Positions 55,271 to 64,000 of a stretch of DNA of 64,000 nt are shown piece after piece; positions within the stretch are counted from its first letter, which is position 1; each line of letters opens with the position of its first letter. The notes beneath the pieces are model-generated. The model had not been told where the DNA came from. It saw only the letters and a program-made list of their open reading frames with translations, and ran no database searches. Position numbers and translations under genes: made by a program. The DNA comes from Proteobacteria bacterium ST_bin11 (lineage in GTDB: Bacteria > Pseudomonadota > Gammaproteobacteria > Methylococcales > Methylomonadaceae). Location of the stretch: assembly GCA_002083615.1 (NCBI GenBank), contig MSXO01000013.1:1-64000 (forward strand), given 5' to 3'.

Positions 55271-58200
55271 ATGATTAATAGCCTTATAGCAGGCGCTCTG
55301 CATCAGCGTGTCCTGGTGGCAGTGCTGGCGGTGGCGGTCACGCTCTTCGGTGTGCGTGCCGTACAGCAGTTGTCGGTGGATGCATTCCCGGACGTGACCA
55401 ATATCCAGGTACAAATCGCTACCGAAGCCAGTGGTCGTTCGCCGGACGAAGTCGAACGCTTGGTCACCGTGCCCTTGGAGATCGCAATGGCCGGCTTACC
55501 AGGCCTGGAAGAAATGCGCTCTTTAAACAAAAACGGCTTGTCGCTGATTACCTTGATCTTTACTGACAAAACCGAAGTGTATTTCGCCCGGCAGTTGGTC
55601 ATGGAACGGCTTATCGAGGTAAAACAGCAAATGCCGGTCGGGGTCAATCCGGTGTTAGGCCCGGTCTCTACGGGGTTGGGCGAGGTGTATCAATACACGT
55701 TGGATCGTGACGACGACGGCCAGCGGGCCTTGACGCAGGAGGAATTGCAGCAGCGCCGGGAAGCGCAGGACTGGGTGGTAAGGCCGTTGTTGCGCGGGAT
55801 TCCCGGCGTGGCCGAAATCAACTCCCAAGGTGGTTACGTCAAACAATATCAAGTATTGGTTGACCCAAACCGCTTACATCATTACCAGATTTCCTTGAAT
55901 GAAGTATTCGAAGCCTTAGCCAGAAATAACGCCAATAGCGGTGGCGGCGTATTGCCGCATTATGCCGAGCAGTATCTGATTCGCGGTGTGGGCTTAATCA
56001 ACGAGCTTAAGGATATTGGCAATATAGTGCTCAAAGAGGACGACAGCGTGCCGGTGCATATGCACGATGTCGCCGAAGTGACGATCGGTCATGAGGTGCG
56101 GGCTGGCGCGGTAGTAAAGAACGGTTACACCGAATCGGTCGGCGGTATTGTCATGATGCTGCGCGGCGGCAATGCCAAGGAAGTCGTCAGCCGCATCAAA
56201 GAACGGGTGGCGGAAATCAATGGCAAAGGCATGTTGCCGCACGGTCTAAAGATTGTCTCTTATTACGATCGCAGTGATCTGGTGGACGCCGCTTTGCATA
56301 CCGTCACCAAGGTCTTGCTGGAAGGTATCGTGCTGGTGGTGATCGTATTGTTCCTGTTTTTGGGCGATGTGCGATCCAGCTTGATTGTGGTGAGTACCTT
56401 GATCGTTACCCCGCTGGTGACTTTTATCGCCATGAATCAACTCGGTCTCTCCGCCAATTTGATGTCGCTGGGTGGCTTGGCGATCGCCATCGGTTTGATG
56501 GTGGACGGCTCGGTGGTGGTGGTAGAAAACGCTTTTCGCCTGTTAGGTGAGCGCAAAGGCCGCGCCACCAGCCGGGTGAAAGTGGTGATGAGTGCCGCCC
56601 AAGAAGTAGCGACACCGGTATTGTTTGGGGTCGGCATCATCATCTTGGTGTTTCTACCCTTGATGACGCTGCAAGGCATGGAAGGCAAGATGTTCGCACC
56701 CTTGGCTTACACCATCGCGATTGCCTTATTGATTTCACTGGTGCTGTCACTGACCTTATCGCCGGTACTCTGCGCATTTTTACTGGAAGGCCATGATGGC
56801 GAACATGACACCCGGTTAATCGCCTTTATCAAACGTTACTACCTGCGCTTATTGGATTGGGCAATGGCGAATCGACTCAAAGTGGTCGGGGGTTCGGTTG
56901 GCGTGTTTGCAGCGACGCTGGCACTGCTGCCTTTGCTGGGTACCTCGTTTATTCCGGAAATGAAGGAAGGCTCGATCGTGCCAGCTATCAACCGGATGCC
57001 GAATATTTCCCTGGAGGAAAGCATTAACGTAGAAATGCAGGCAATGAAGATGGTGATGGAAATCCCCGGCGTCAAAACCGTGGTCACCAACGTCGGTCGC
57101 GGCGAGAGTCCAGCCGATCCGCAAGGACAAAATGAATCAACACCGATTGCGACTTTAACGCCACGTGAGGAATGGCCGGCTGGTTGGAATCAGGATGATA
57201 TCGCAGATGCCATGAGTGACAAACTTACCGAAAATTTACCGGGAATGCAGATCGTGATGGCGCAGCCGATTTCCGATCGGGTCGATGAAATGGTGACAGG
57301 GGTACGCTCGGATGTGGCGGTAAAAGTGTTTGGTGACGATCTGGCAGAACTGAAGCGACTGGCGGATGAAATTGCCGGCGTAGCCAAGGATGTCAGCGGT
57401 GCCCGTGATATTCGTGTCGAGCGCTTGACTGGCCAGCAATACCTGAATATTACCGTCGATAGGCAAGCCATTGCCCGTCATGGTTTGAACGCCGCCGATA
57501 TTCATGATGTGATAGAAACCGCGATTGCCGGTAAGGTGGCGACTGAAATTTATCAAGGCGAACGGCGCTTTTCGGCGGCCGTGCGTCTGCCGGAGCAATT
57601 TCGGAATAATATCGGCGCTATCGAAGCCATAATGCTGACTTCTGCGAACGGCGCGCGCGTGCCGCTCGGCGATGTCAGCAATATCACTCTGAACGACGGT
57701 CCGGCGCAAATCAGCCGGGAGATGGGTAAGCGCCGCATCGTGGTGGGCATTAACGTTCGCGACCGGGATCTGGGCGGTTTTGTCGCTGAGTTACAAAAAG
57801 CGGTGGCCGATAAGGTCAAACTGCCGGAAAGTTATTATTTGCAATGGGGCGGCCAGTTTCAAAATATGGAACGCGCCTTGGGCCATCTACAGATGATTAT
57901 TCCGGTTACCATCGCGGCAATCTTCTTTTTGTTGTTTATGCTATTTAAATCGCTGCGCTTTGCCACCTTGATTATTCTGGTACTGCCGTTTGCGTCAATT
58001 GGTGGCATCATCACGCTGTTTCTTAGCGGCGAGTACCTGTCGGTGCCGGCTTCGGTGGGATTCATCGCCTTGTGGGGCATCGCGGTCCTAAACGGGGTGG
58101 TGCTGGTCTCGTATATCCGTTCGCAGCGGGAAAGCGGTCTGAGTCTGGACTATGCTATACGCCGTGGTTGCGAACAACGTTTCAGACCGGTGATGATGAC

Positions 58201-58396
58201 CGCCACGGTGGCCTTGTTGGGGTTAGTGCCGTTTTTGTTCGCTATCGGCCCCGGTTCCGAAGTGCAAAAGCCTTTGGCTATCGTGGTAATAGGCGGTTTG
58301 ATCAGCTCGACCCTGCTCACCTTGGTCGTATTGCCGGTGTTATACGGTTGGTTCGATGATCGCCACGATGTACATAAACCTTTCTCGATGAAGTAA
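55271..58396 (+). CDS. heavy-metal-efflux RND pump (CzcA/CusA family)
   Basis: 1041 residues, 12 spans in the RND pattern. SVDAFPDVTNIQVQI at the N-terminus and AIGLMVDGSVVVVENAF in TM4 are HME-family motifs. The TM4 sequence DGS fits neither the Cu/Ag nor the Czc classes well, so the cation is unknown. It uses the proton gradient to expel metal. No outer-membrane factor gene adjoins. Its stop touches the BatD start codon. Confidence 0.92.
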   Translation: MINSLIAGALHQRVLVAVLAVAVTLFGVRAVQQLSVDAFPDVTNIQVQIATEASGRSPDEVERLVTVPLEIAMAGLPGLEEMRSLNKNGLSLITLIFTDKTEVYFARQLVMERLIEVKQQMPVGVNPVLGPVSTGLGEVYQYTLDRDDDGQRALTQEELQQRREAQDWVVRPLLRGIPGVAEINSQGGYVKQYQVLVDPNRLHHYQISLNEVFEALARNNANSGGGVLPHYAEQYLIRGVGLINELKDIGNIVLKEDDSVPVHMHDVAEVTIGHEVRAGAVVKNGYTESVGGIVMMLRGGNAKEVVSRIKERVAEINGKGMLPHGLKIVSYYDRSDLVDAALHTVTKVLLEGIVLVVIVLFLFLGDVRSSLIVVSTLIVTPLVTFIAMNQLGLSANLMSLGGLAIAIGLMVDGSVVVVENAFRLLGERKGRATSRVKVVMSAAQEVATPVLFGVGIIILVFLPLMTLQGMEGKMFAPLAYTIAIALLISLVLSLTLSPVLCAFLLEGHDGEHDTRLIAFIKRYYLRLLDWAMANRLKVVGGSVGVFAATLALLPLLGTSFIPEMKEGSIVPAINRMPNISLEESINVEMQAMKMVMEIPGVKTVVTNVGRGESPADPQGQNESTPIATLTPREEWPAGWNQDDIADAMSDKLTENLPGMQIVMAQPISDRVDEMVTGVRSDVAVKVFGDDLAELKRLADEIAGVAKDVSGARDIRVERLTGQQYLNITVDRQAIARHGLNAADIHDVIETAIAGKVATEIYQGERRFSAAVRLPEQFRNNIGAIEAIMLTSANGARVPLGDVSNITLNDGPAQISREMGKRRIVVGINVRDRDLGGFVAELQKAVADKVKLPESYYLQWGGQFQNMERALGHLQMIIPVTIAAIFFLLFMLFKSLRFATLIILVLPFASIGGIITLFLSGEYLSVPASVGFIALWGIAVLNGVVLVSYIRSQRESGLSLDYAIRRGCEQRFRPVMMTATVALLGLVPFLFAIGPGSEVQKPLAIVVIGGLISSTLLTLVVLPVLYGWFDDRHDVHKPFSMK

Positions 58397-60100
58397 ATGA
58401 TTGATTGTATGTATAGACATTATTGTGCGCGGTTGTTGTTTGGCCTGTTAATCCTTCTGAACGGTGCGCTACAGGCGGCAGAGATTCAAGTGGCGGTTGA
58501 TCGCAACCCGGTTGGCTTAAACGAATCGTTTCAGATTACTTTCACGGCCAGCGATGATCCGGACGGCAACCCCGATTTTGCGCCCTTGCAAGAAAATTTC
58601 GAAATTCTCAGTCAGCAGCGTAGCAGTAATTCCTCGTGGGTGAACGGCAAGAGCAGTCGCAGCGAACAATGGATAGTCCGGGCGATGGCCAAACAAGCCG
58701 GGGAGTTGTTCATTCCGCCGATTGCCTTCGGTGCCGATAGCAGCAAGCCTTTGAAACTGGTCGTGAATGAAAATACCGCCACGCCGCAAGGCAACGACGA
58801 CATATTTCTGGAGGTAACAGCCACGCCCGAGCAACCTTACGTGCAATCGCAGGTCTTGTACACGCTGAAGTTGTTCCGCAAGGTACAGATTACTCAGGCC
58901 AGTCTTAGTGAGCCGGAGATCAAGGATGCGCTGGTCGAAAAACTGGGCGAGGATAGTACCTATGCCACCCAAATCAAGGGGGTGGATTATTGGGTGACTG
59001 AACGCAAATATGCAATTTTTCCACAGCAAAGTGGGGTGTTTACCATTGCACCGTTGATCTTAAATGCTGAATTCATCGGCAATCAACGGCAACCGCGCTT
59101 TAACGGCTTTTTCAACCGGCCCGACACCGAATCTCGCCGGCTGGCTTCCAAAGCCATCACCTTAAATGTGCAAGCGGTGCCCGCCAGCTTTAAAAGTCCG
59201 AACTGGTTGAGCGCCGAGTCGGTAAAACTCAGCGAAACATGGTCAGATGCCGGCCTGCAAACCCAAGTCGGCGAACCTTTGACCCGCACCCTCACCCTCA
59301 GCGCGAAAGGCGCGACGGTAGGTCAGTTGCCGGAGCTGCTCGGTAAAACCGCTATCGACGGTATCAAAACCTATCCCGACCAACCCGTGCTGAAGGAAGA
59401 CAAACAAAGCGAAGGTTTGACGGCGCTGCGCGAGGAAAAAATTGCCTTCATCCCTTCCCGGCCCGGTGAATATAGCTTGCCGGCGCTGGACATTGCCTGG
59501 TTCAACACTAAAACTCAGAAAATGGAAACTGCGCACCTGCCCAGCGTCAAGCTGAGAGCCTCGGCTAGCGCCGAAGATACCCAGGCGTCGGCACCGCCTG
59601 CTACGACGACTGCGATGCAGGAGCCGCAAAATAGTCAAGTTAGTGCGTCGCCGATAAGCGTCACCAGCAGCAGCGATACCCGTTTTTGGCAGGCTGTATC
59701 GGCGACTTTGGCGTTGGCTTGGTTGCTGACTCTGGCGGTGCTGTATGGCCGCCCTTCCAGCAGAGAGGCAACGGCCTCACCCAACACAAAGGTTCTGCCG
59801 GTAACTGCCCTCGAAAAGACGCTGAAACGGGCTTGTTGGGAGAATAATTCGCAGGCCGCCAAGCAGGCTTTGCTGCAGTGGGGCAAGGCTGAGTTTGGCG
59901 CGGAGAGTTTGGGCGCAATTGCCGCCCATTGTACCGAGGCGCTTAGGGAAGAAGTTTTGGGGTTGAATCGTTTGCTCTATTCAGGACAGCATCAGGATTG
60001 GCAAGGCCAGGCGCTTTGGCAGGCGTTTTCCGCTAAACCGACAGTGACTGGCGGCGATCGGAAAAGCGCTGACGGCTTGGAGCCTTTGTTCAAGATATAA
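58397..60100 (+). CDS. BatD-family periplasmic/membrane protein
   Basis: 567 residues. The signal peptide (MYRHYCARLLFGLLILLNGA, cleavage near LQAAE) is followed by two to three beta-sandwich modules (~30-400) and a membrane span (~428-448, TLALAWLLTLAVLYG), then a cytosolic tail. A second ATG at 58409 is an equally plausible start. BatD belongs to BatA/BatB systems but here is ~5.8 kb downstream, behind CorC and the RND pump, on the same strand. The ATG follows the pump stop directly. Confidence 0.85.
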   Translation: MIDCMYRHYCARLLFGLLILLNGALQAAEIQVAVDRNPVGLNESFQITFTASDDPDGNPDFAPLQENFEILSQQRSSNSSWVNGKSSRSEQWIVRAMAKQAGELFIPPIAFGADSSKPLKLVVNENTATPQGNDDIFLEVTATPEQPYVQSQVLYTLKLFRKVQITQASLSEPEIKDALVEKLGEDSTYATQIKGVDYWVTERKYAIFPQQSGVFTIAPLILNAEFIGNQRQPRFNGFFNRPDTESRRLASKAITLNVQAVPASFKSPNWLSAESVKLSETWSDAGLQTQVGEPLTRTLTLSAKGATVGQLPELLGKTAIDGIKTYPDQPVLKEDKQSEGLTALREEKIAFIPSRPGEYSLPALDIAWFNTKTQKMETAHLPSVKLRASASAEDTQASAPPATTTAMQEPQNSQVSASPISVTSSSDTRFWQAVSATLALAWLLTLAVLYGRPSSREATASPNTKVLPVTALEKTLKRACWENNSQAAKQALLQWGKAEFGAESLGAIAAHCTEALREEVLGLNRLLYSGQHQDWQGQALWQAFSAKPTVTGGDRKSADGLEPLFKI

Positions 60101-60156
60101 GGGTTTAAGCGGTAGATACACGAAATTTTTCGGCTGACCATTGGTGATGGACAGGC

Positions 60157-60708
60157 TTAATTGCGGTTGTTCAGATGTGCCAACGCCATATACAAGGCAG
60201 CGATCGAGCGCGCTTCGCTGCATTCGCCAGTGGCCAGCAGCGTGTCGATACTGTTTAATGGCCAGGGTACTACTTGCAGTTCTTCCGGTTCGTCGCCCAC
60301 CAGTTTTTCCGGGTATAACTCTTCGGCGAGAATAATATCGATTGTGTGCTCCAAATAGGCCGGCGCCAGGGATACGCGGTGCAAATGGCGTAATTTGGCG
60401 GCGCCGTAGCCAATCTCCTCTTTCAATTCCCGATTCGCGGCGTCCAGCATGTCCTCGCCGGCGTCCAGCTTGCCTTTAGGTAAACCCAATTCGTATTGAT
60501 GGATGCCGGCGGCGTATTCCCGGACCAACAGCACTGTATCGGGGTCCAGCATCGGTACCACTAGCACAGCGCCATGGGAAGCGCTACGAGCCAGACGTTC
60601 GTATTGGCGTCTTTCGCCGTTACTAAACTCCAAATCCAAGGATTCTATGCAGAATTGCCGAGTTTGCGCGATGACGGTTTGTTTTAGAATTTTCGGTCTG
60701 TTGGGCAT
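60157..60708 (-). CDS. nudE: ADP-compound hydrolase NudE
   Basis: 183 residues. The Nudix box GKLDAGEDMLDAANRELKEE-IG is intact. It hydrolyses ADP-ribose, AP3A, NADH and similar compounds to AMP. The NudE-type N-terminus (FCIESLDLEFSNGERRQYERL) supports this subfamily rather than a generic ADP-ribose pyrophosphatase. Near yrfG, as in E. coli, but here a chemoreceptor gene lies between. Confidence 0.92.
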   Translation of the reverse strand: MPNRPKILKQTVIAQTRQFCIESLDLEFSNGERRQYERLARSASHGAVLVVPMLDPDTVLLVREYAAGIHQYELGLPKGKLDAGEDMLDAANRELKEEIGYGAAKLRHLHRVSLAPAYLEHTIDIILAEELYPEKLVGDEPEELQVVPWPLNSIDTLLATGECSEARSIAALYMALAHLNNRN

Positions 60709-60790
60709 CGGCTTGGGTTTTACAAGTGATTGCTAAAATGGGTTTGATTTGGATGCCAAACGCCGTTCGACGACCGGCGCGATAACACGT

Positions 60791-62302
60791 CTAACTATTG
60801 GCCAATTTGAAAAAACCAACCACGGTTTGCAGTTGTTCGGCTTGACCGTTCAATTCTTCGGCGGTTGCCGCCATTTGTTCCGAAGCAGCCGCATTTTGTT
60901 GGGTGACTCTATCCAACTGACGCATCGCCTCGCTAATTTGTTTAATGCCGCCGGCCTGTTCGGCGGAGGCGGCATTGATTTCTTGCACCAGATCGGCAGT
61001 TTTGATGATACCCGGTAGCACGTCGCCAATTAGTGCACCGGCTTTTTCGGCGATCGAGACGCTGTTGGACGCCAATTCGTTGATTTCCGCCGCCGTCGTG
61101 CGACTGCTTTCCGCCAGTTTACGGACTTCCGCCGCTACGACGGCAAAGCCTTTGCCGTGTTCGCCAGCGGAGGCGGCTTCGATTGCCGCGTTTAGGGATA
61201 ACAAATTGGTTTTGTAGGCAATATCTTCGATAAGCCCGATTTTTTTGGCGATGTGTTTCATGGCACTGACGGTTTCTATTACCGCTTCGCCGCCTTGTTT
61301 GGCCTCGCTGGCGGATTTGCCGGCCATCTGTTCAGTGATATGGGCGTTTTCGGTCGTTTGTTGCACCGAAGCATTGAGTTGCTCGATAGAGCAGGTGGTT
61401 TCTTCGACGCTGGCTGCCTGCTCGGTGGTGGCTTGGCTAATCGATTGCGCGGTAGCGCTGACCTGCTGGGACGCCGAGCTTAAGACGTTGGCGTTACCGA
61501 GAACTTGCCGAACTACGTCGCTGAGCTGGTCGCGCATGCCCTTTAAATCGTACAACAAACTGCTGTTGTCGCCTTCCCGCAATTCTATCGCGACGGAAAG
61601 GTCGCCGCCCGCCATGGCATTAAGCGCGCCCGCCGCATAACCGGGCTCTCCGCCAAGTTGGTTCATCAAGCTTTTAGTGATCAAATAGCCGGCAAGGCTG
61701 CCAATGACAACGGAAATTAACGCCAGTACGGCCATCAACGTCACGCTTTGATTAACCGTTTCCTTGGCCTCGACCCCAGATTGTTCCATTAATTTGGTTT
61801 GAAACTCGATGAGCGCGGCTACCGCGTCCAGATAATCGGCTTGTAACTTCCTGACTTGGGATAAAAGGAAATCGACCGCTTCCGCTTGTTTACCCTCTCG
61901 AACCAAGTTGATGAACTGATCCTGGGCCGCCACGTAAGGGGCTCGGGCGTCGATAACTTTTTTGAGGACGGCTTTGCCTTCTGTGCTGCTAATAGTTTCG
62001 TCGAGTTTGTTTAGGTTTTCCTTGATAGCTCTGCGGGCTTCTTGAATACGGGCTAGCTCCTTGTCGATGGTGGCTTGATCTTTGACAATCAGGGTATTGC
62101 GCATCGAACGGGCAATAACGTTGATACTGCCGATGACATTATTGGCCCAGACCGTTTTTGGAAATTTATCGTTGACCATATTGTCGATGTTGGACAAAAG
62201 GTCGTTCATACCCTTGATGCTAATGCCGGCGATCATGGCTAGTAACAGTAGTACTCCACTGAATCCCAATCCTAATCGGGTCCGAACTTTCATGGTACTC
62301 AT
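60791..62302 (-). CDS. methyl-accepting chemotaxis protein
   Basis: 503 residues. TM1 (~10-30), a four-helix-bundle periplasmic domain of ~155 residues (4HB_MCP type), TM2 (~190-210), HAMP (~212-265) and the signalling hairpin with tip KIGLIEDIAYKTNLLSLNAA and IEAASAGEHGKGFAVVAAEV. No C-terminal CheR/CheB pentapeptide. The ligand is unknown. AGGAG lies 8 bases before the ATG; a second ATG lies three codons in. Confidence 0.94.
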   Translation of the reverse strand: MSTMKVRTRLGLGFSGVLLLLAMIAGISIKGMNDLLSNIDNMVNDKFPKTVWANNVIGSINVIARSMRNTLIVKDQATIDKELARIQEARRAIKENLNKLDETISSTEGKAVLKKVIDARAPYVAAQDQFINLVREGKQAEAVDFLLSQVRKLQADYLDAVAALIEFQTKLMEQSGVEAKETVNQSVTLMAVLALISVVIGSLAGYLITKSLMNQLGGEPGYAAGALNAMAGGDLSVAIELREGDNSSLLYDLKGMRDQLSDVVRQVLGNANVLSSASQQVSATAQSISQATTEQAASVEETTCSIEQLNASVQQTTENAHITEQMAGKSASEAKQGGEAVIETVSAMKHIAKKIGLIEDIAYKTNLLSLNAAIEAASAGEHGKGFAVVAAEVRKLAESSRTTAAEINELASNSVSIAEKAGALIGDVLPGIIKTADLVQEINAASAEQAGGIKQISEAMRQLDRVTQQNAAASEQMAATAEELNGQAEQLQTVVGFFKLANS

Positions 62303-62627
62303 GAACTTAACTCCTATCGATAGCTGATGCCGGATGAAACATATCTTAACCCGTCCCTAAAAAGCCGCCGACTTTAGTTCCTGCGAGGCTATTAAGGCTC
62401 CGGAGGGGCGCTTTCCATTGAGCTGGGATAAGACTGCCTTGAATATGGCAGGACGGTTCTGCACGAACGCGATGGCCGCGACCGCTGTTACCGGTTAGTC
62501 AATCTTTTAATCCTTTTTCTTATAGACATCAAGCCTTACTGGACTTGGCGACTTTCCGGTTAAAATAAATAACTGATCCAGGCCTTGCTTGGGAACTATT
62601 GAGAGCGATTTAGAAGGATAAACTGAA
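62303..62627. other. divergent intergenic region between chemoreceptor and yrfG
   Basis: About 325 bases, which must hold promoters for both genes. I find neither a convincing sigma-28 (flagellar class) promoter for the chemoreceptor nor a strong sigma-70 match. No small ORF or RNA is supported. Confidence 0.4.
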
Positions 62628-63284
62628 ATGCTCAACTGGAAACAAATCGATACGGTGCTGTTGGATATGGACGGTACTTTGCTGGACTTGAATTTTGATA
62701 ATCATTTTTGGCAGGAGTTTGTACCCTTACGATTTGCCGAACTGCACGGCTTAGCGCTTGAGGACGCCAAGCAGCAATTGGCTCCGCGCTTCAAGGCCAT
62801 GGAGGGAAGGTTGGAGTGGTACTGCTTGGATTATTGGACGCGTGAATTGGCCTTGAATATCGTCGGGCTAAAGCAGGAGTTGGCCGGACTGATTGCGGTA
62901 CATCCGCATGTCACCGAGTTTTTGGATGCGGTTCGGGCTAGCGGCAAACGCTTATTCCTGGTGACTAATGCGCACCGCGATAGCTTGAATTTGAAAATGG
63001 AAAAAACCTGTCTACACCGGTTTTTCGACGAAATCATTTCGTCGCACGATTTTGGTTTTGCCAAGGAACAGCAAGGCTTTTGGCAGATCCTGCAAGACAA
63101 TCATCTGTTTGAAAAACAGAGCACGCTGCTGGTAGACGATAGTGTTGCCGTGCTGACGTCCGCCCGGACTTTCGGCATTGCTCATCTGGTGTCGATCAGC
63201 AAGCCGGATAGCCAAAGACCGGTTAAGCCGGTTGCTGAGTTTGCGGCGGTAGAGGATTTTCGGGCGTTGATGCCTGGTTTGTAG
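62628..63284 (+). CDS. yrfG: HAD hydrolase, GMP/IMP nucleotidase YrfG type
   Basis: 218 residues. HAD motif I DMDGTLLDL, motif II LVTNAH, motif III Lys in FGFAKEQQGFW, motif IV LLVDDSVAVL. E. coli YrfG dephosphorylates GMP and IMP. Its closeness to nudE here repeats the E. coli neighbourhood. AGGAT precedes the ATG. Its last 62 bases overlap rhlB on the other strand. Confidence 0.88.
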   Translation: MLNWKQIDTVLLDMDGTLLDLNFDNHFWQEFVPLRFAELHGLALEDAKQQLAPRFKAMEGRLEWYCLDYWTRELALNIVGLKQELAGLIAVHPHVTEFLDAVRASGKRLFLVTNAHRDSLNLKMEKTCLHRFFDEIISSHDFGFAKEQQGFWQILQDNHLFEKQSTLLVDDSVAVLTSARTFGIAHLVSISKPDSQRPVKPVAEFAAVEDFRALMPGL

Positions 63285-64000
63285 CCGCTGCCGGGCGTTG
63301 CGGCCTGTTTTCTCGGGGTTTGTGCTCTGCCCGCGGTGGGCGTTTGTCGCGTTGCATCACCCGTTCGCGCGGTTCACGGCGTTCGGGTTTGTTCACGTCT
63401 TCCACCATCAATTCCGGGGTAATGGCTTGCACCGGCACTTTCTCGCCGATGTAGTCTTCAATGTCCGGCATCGAATACGCGTACTCTTCGCAAATAAAGC
63501 TTATAGCCTCGCCGCTGGCGCCGAAACGGGCAGTACGGCCTATCCGGTGCACATAATCTTCGACATCCTGCGGTAAGTCGTAATTAAACACATGCGACAC
63601 GTCGGGAATATGCAAGCCGCGCGCGGCTACGTCGGTAGCAATTAACAGCGTGACTCGATTTTCTTGGAAGTCGTTGAGTAGGCGCTGACGTTTATCCTGT
63701 GGTACGTCGCCGCTGAGCATCGCGGTTTTATGACCGTTGGCTTGCAGATAATCGTCCAGTTGTTCGGCGCAACGCTTGGTATTGACGAAGACGATGCTGC
63801 GCTGCGGTTGGTGCTGTCTCAGCAAGCCCAGCAATAGCGGGATTTTTTGTTCATTGGCTGGGCAGTAAGCCACCTGATTGATGGCTTTGGATGTCACTTC
63901 CTCGGATTCGATACGAATCAGTACCGGGTTATTCATGTGCTCGTAGGCTAGTTCGGTCACTTTATAAGAGAGCGTGGCCGAAAATAACATATTCAGGCGC
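63223..64000 (-). CDS. rhlB: DEAD-box RNA helicase RhlB, C-terminal part
   Basis: Gene continues beyond the right edge (5' end missing). The visible 3' part begins RLNMLFSATL (motif III SAT) and has the helicase C domain IVFVNTKRCAEQL, LLIATDVAARGLHI and DYVHRIGRTARFG. A basic, Pro/Arg-rich tail (~70 residues) follows. RhlB unwinds RNA in the degradosome. Distinction from other DEAD-box proteins rests on the RIGRTARFGASGEAISFICE and DIEDYIGEKVPV regions. The stop is inside yrfG. Confidence 0.9.
   Translation of the reverse strand, partial: RLNMLFSATLSYKVTELAYEHMNNPVLIRIESEEVTSKAINQVAYCPANEQKIPLLLGLLRQHQPQRSIVFVNTKRCAEQLDDYLQANGHKTAMLSGDVPQDKRQRLLNDFQENRVTLLIATDVAARGLHIPDVSHVFNYDLPQDVEDYVHRIGRTARFGASGEAISFICEEYAYSMPDIEDYIGEKVPVQAITPELMVEDVNKPERREPRERVMQRDKRPPRAEHKPRENRPQRPAAATNQASTPENPLPPQTQQPA

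Overview
The window reads as chromosome from a gammaproteobacterium of about 50-55% G+C. Its gene families and dispersed repeats suggest a Methylomonas-like methanotroph (Methylococcales). That placement is inference: no methane-oxidation gene lies here. The block gshB-tonB-yqgE-ruvX-pyrR-pyrB-pyrC' matches, in mirror order, the block known from Pseudomonas aeruginosa, which supports the gammaproteobacterial placement.

Left part (1-8.6 kb): the 5' end of an NADP-isocitrate dehydrogenase gene (minus strand); a three-gene operon of a cholesterol-oxidase-like GMC enzyme, an alpha/beta hydrolase with a cysteine nucleophile and a calcineurin-like phosphoesterase; then a MarR-type regulator with a Cys/His tail, ubiK and comM (yifB). 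Accessory zone 1 (8.3-15.8 kb): two small ORFs, a two-gene unit encoding a 1223-residue PKD-domain protein and a 213-residue partner, and an AT-rich zinc-finger gene flanked by two ~250-bp inverted repeats. Housekeeping block (15.8-24.9 kb): lspA-ileS, a nitroreductase, a TIGR03790-like protein, two small membrane proteins, an SDR that lacks the catalytic Tyr, and a DAO-type flavoenzyme.

Accessory zone 2 (24.9-31 kb): a secreted three-repeat Cys protein, a PPOX-fold protein, an ABM-like protein, an orphan prepilin, two broken genes separated by an attC-like site (a probable degraded gene-cassette patch), an RsbQ-like hydrolase next to a PAS-GGDEF diguanylate cyclase, and a transposase relic. 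Core block (31-43.2 kb): rep helicase, a Do/HtrA protease diverging from a double-cNMP-domain/rhodanese protein, rpmB-rpmG, then gshB, tonB, yqgE, ruvX, pyrR, pyrB, an inactive-type dihydroorotase and a LOG protein.

Right part (43.2-64 kb): a MoxR-DUF58-DUF4381-BatA-BatB/TPR-BatD cluster. It is interrupted once by a 1385-residue MASE1-CHASE-PAS-GGDEF-EAL protein and once by a CorC/HlyC-type protein plus a two-gene RND metal-efflux unit. The DUF58 gene carries a single-base frameshift in a G run. The window closes with nudE, a chemoreceptor gene, yrfG, and the 3' part of rhlB, which overlaps yrfG tail to tail.

Three lesions (28017-28021, 28419-28421, 44388-44392) are one-base length changes in homopolymers. 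Sequencing error should therefore be excluded before calling these genes dead.
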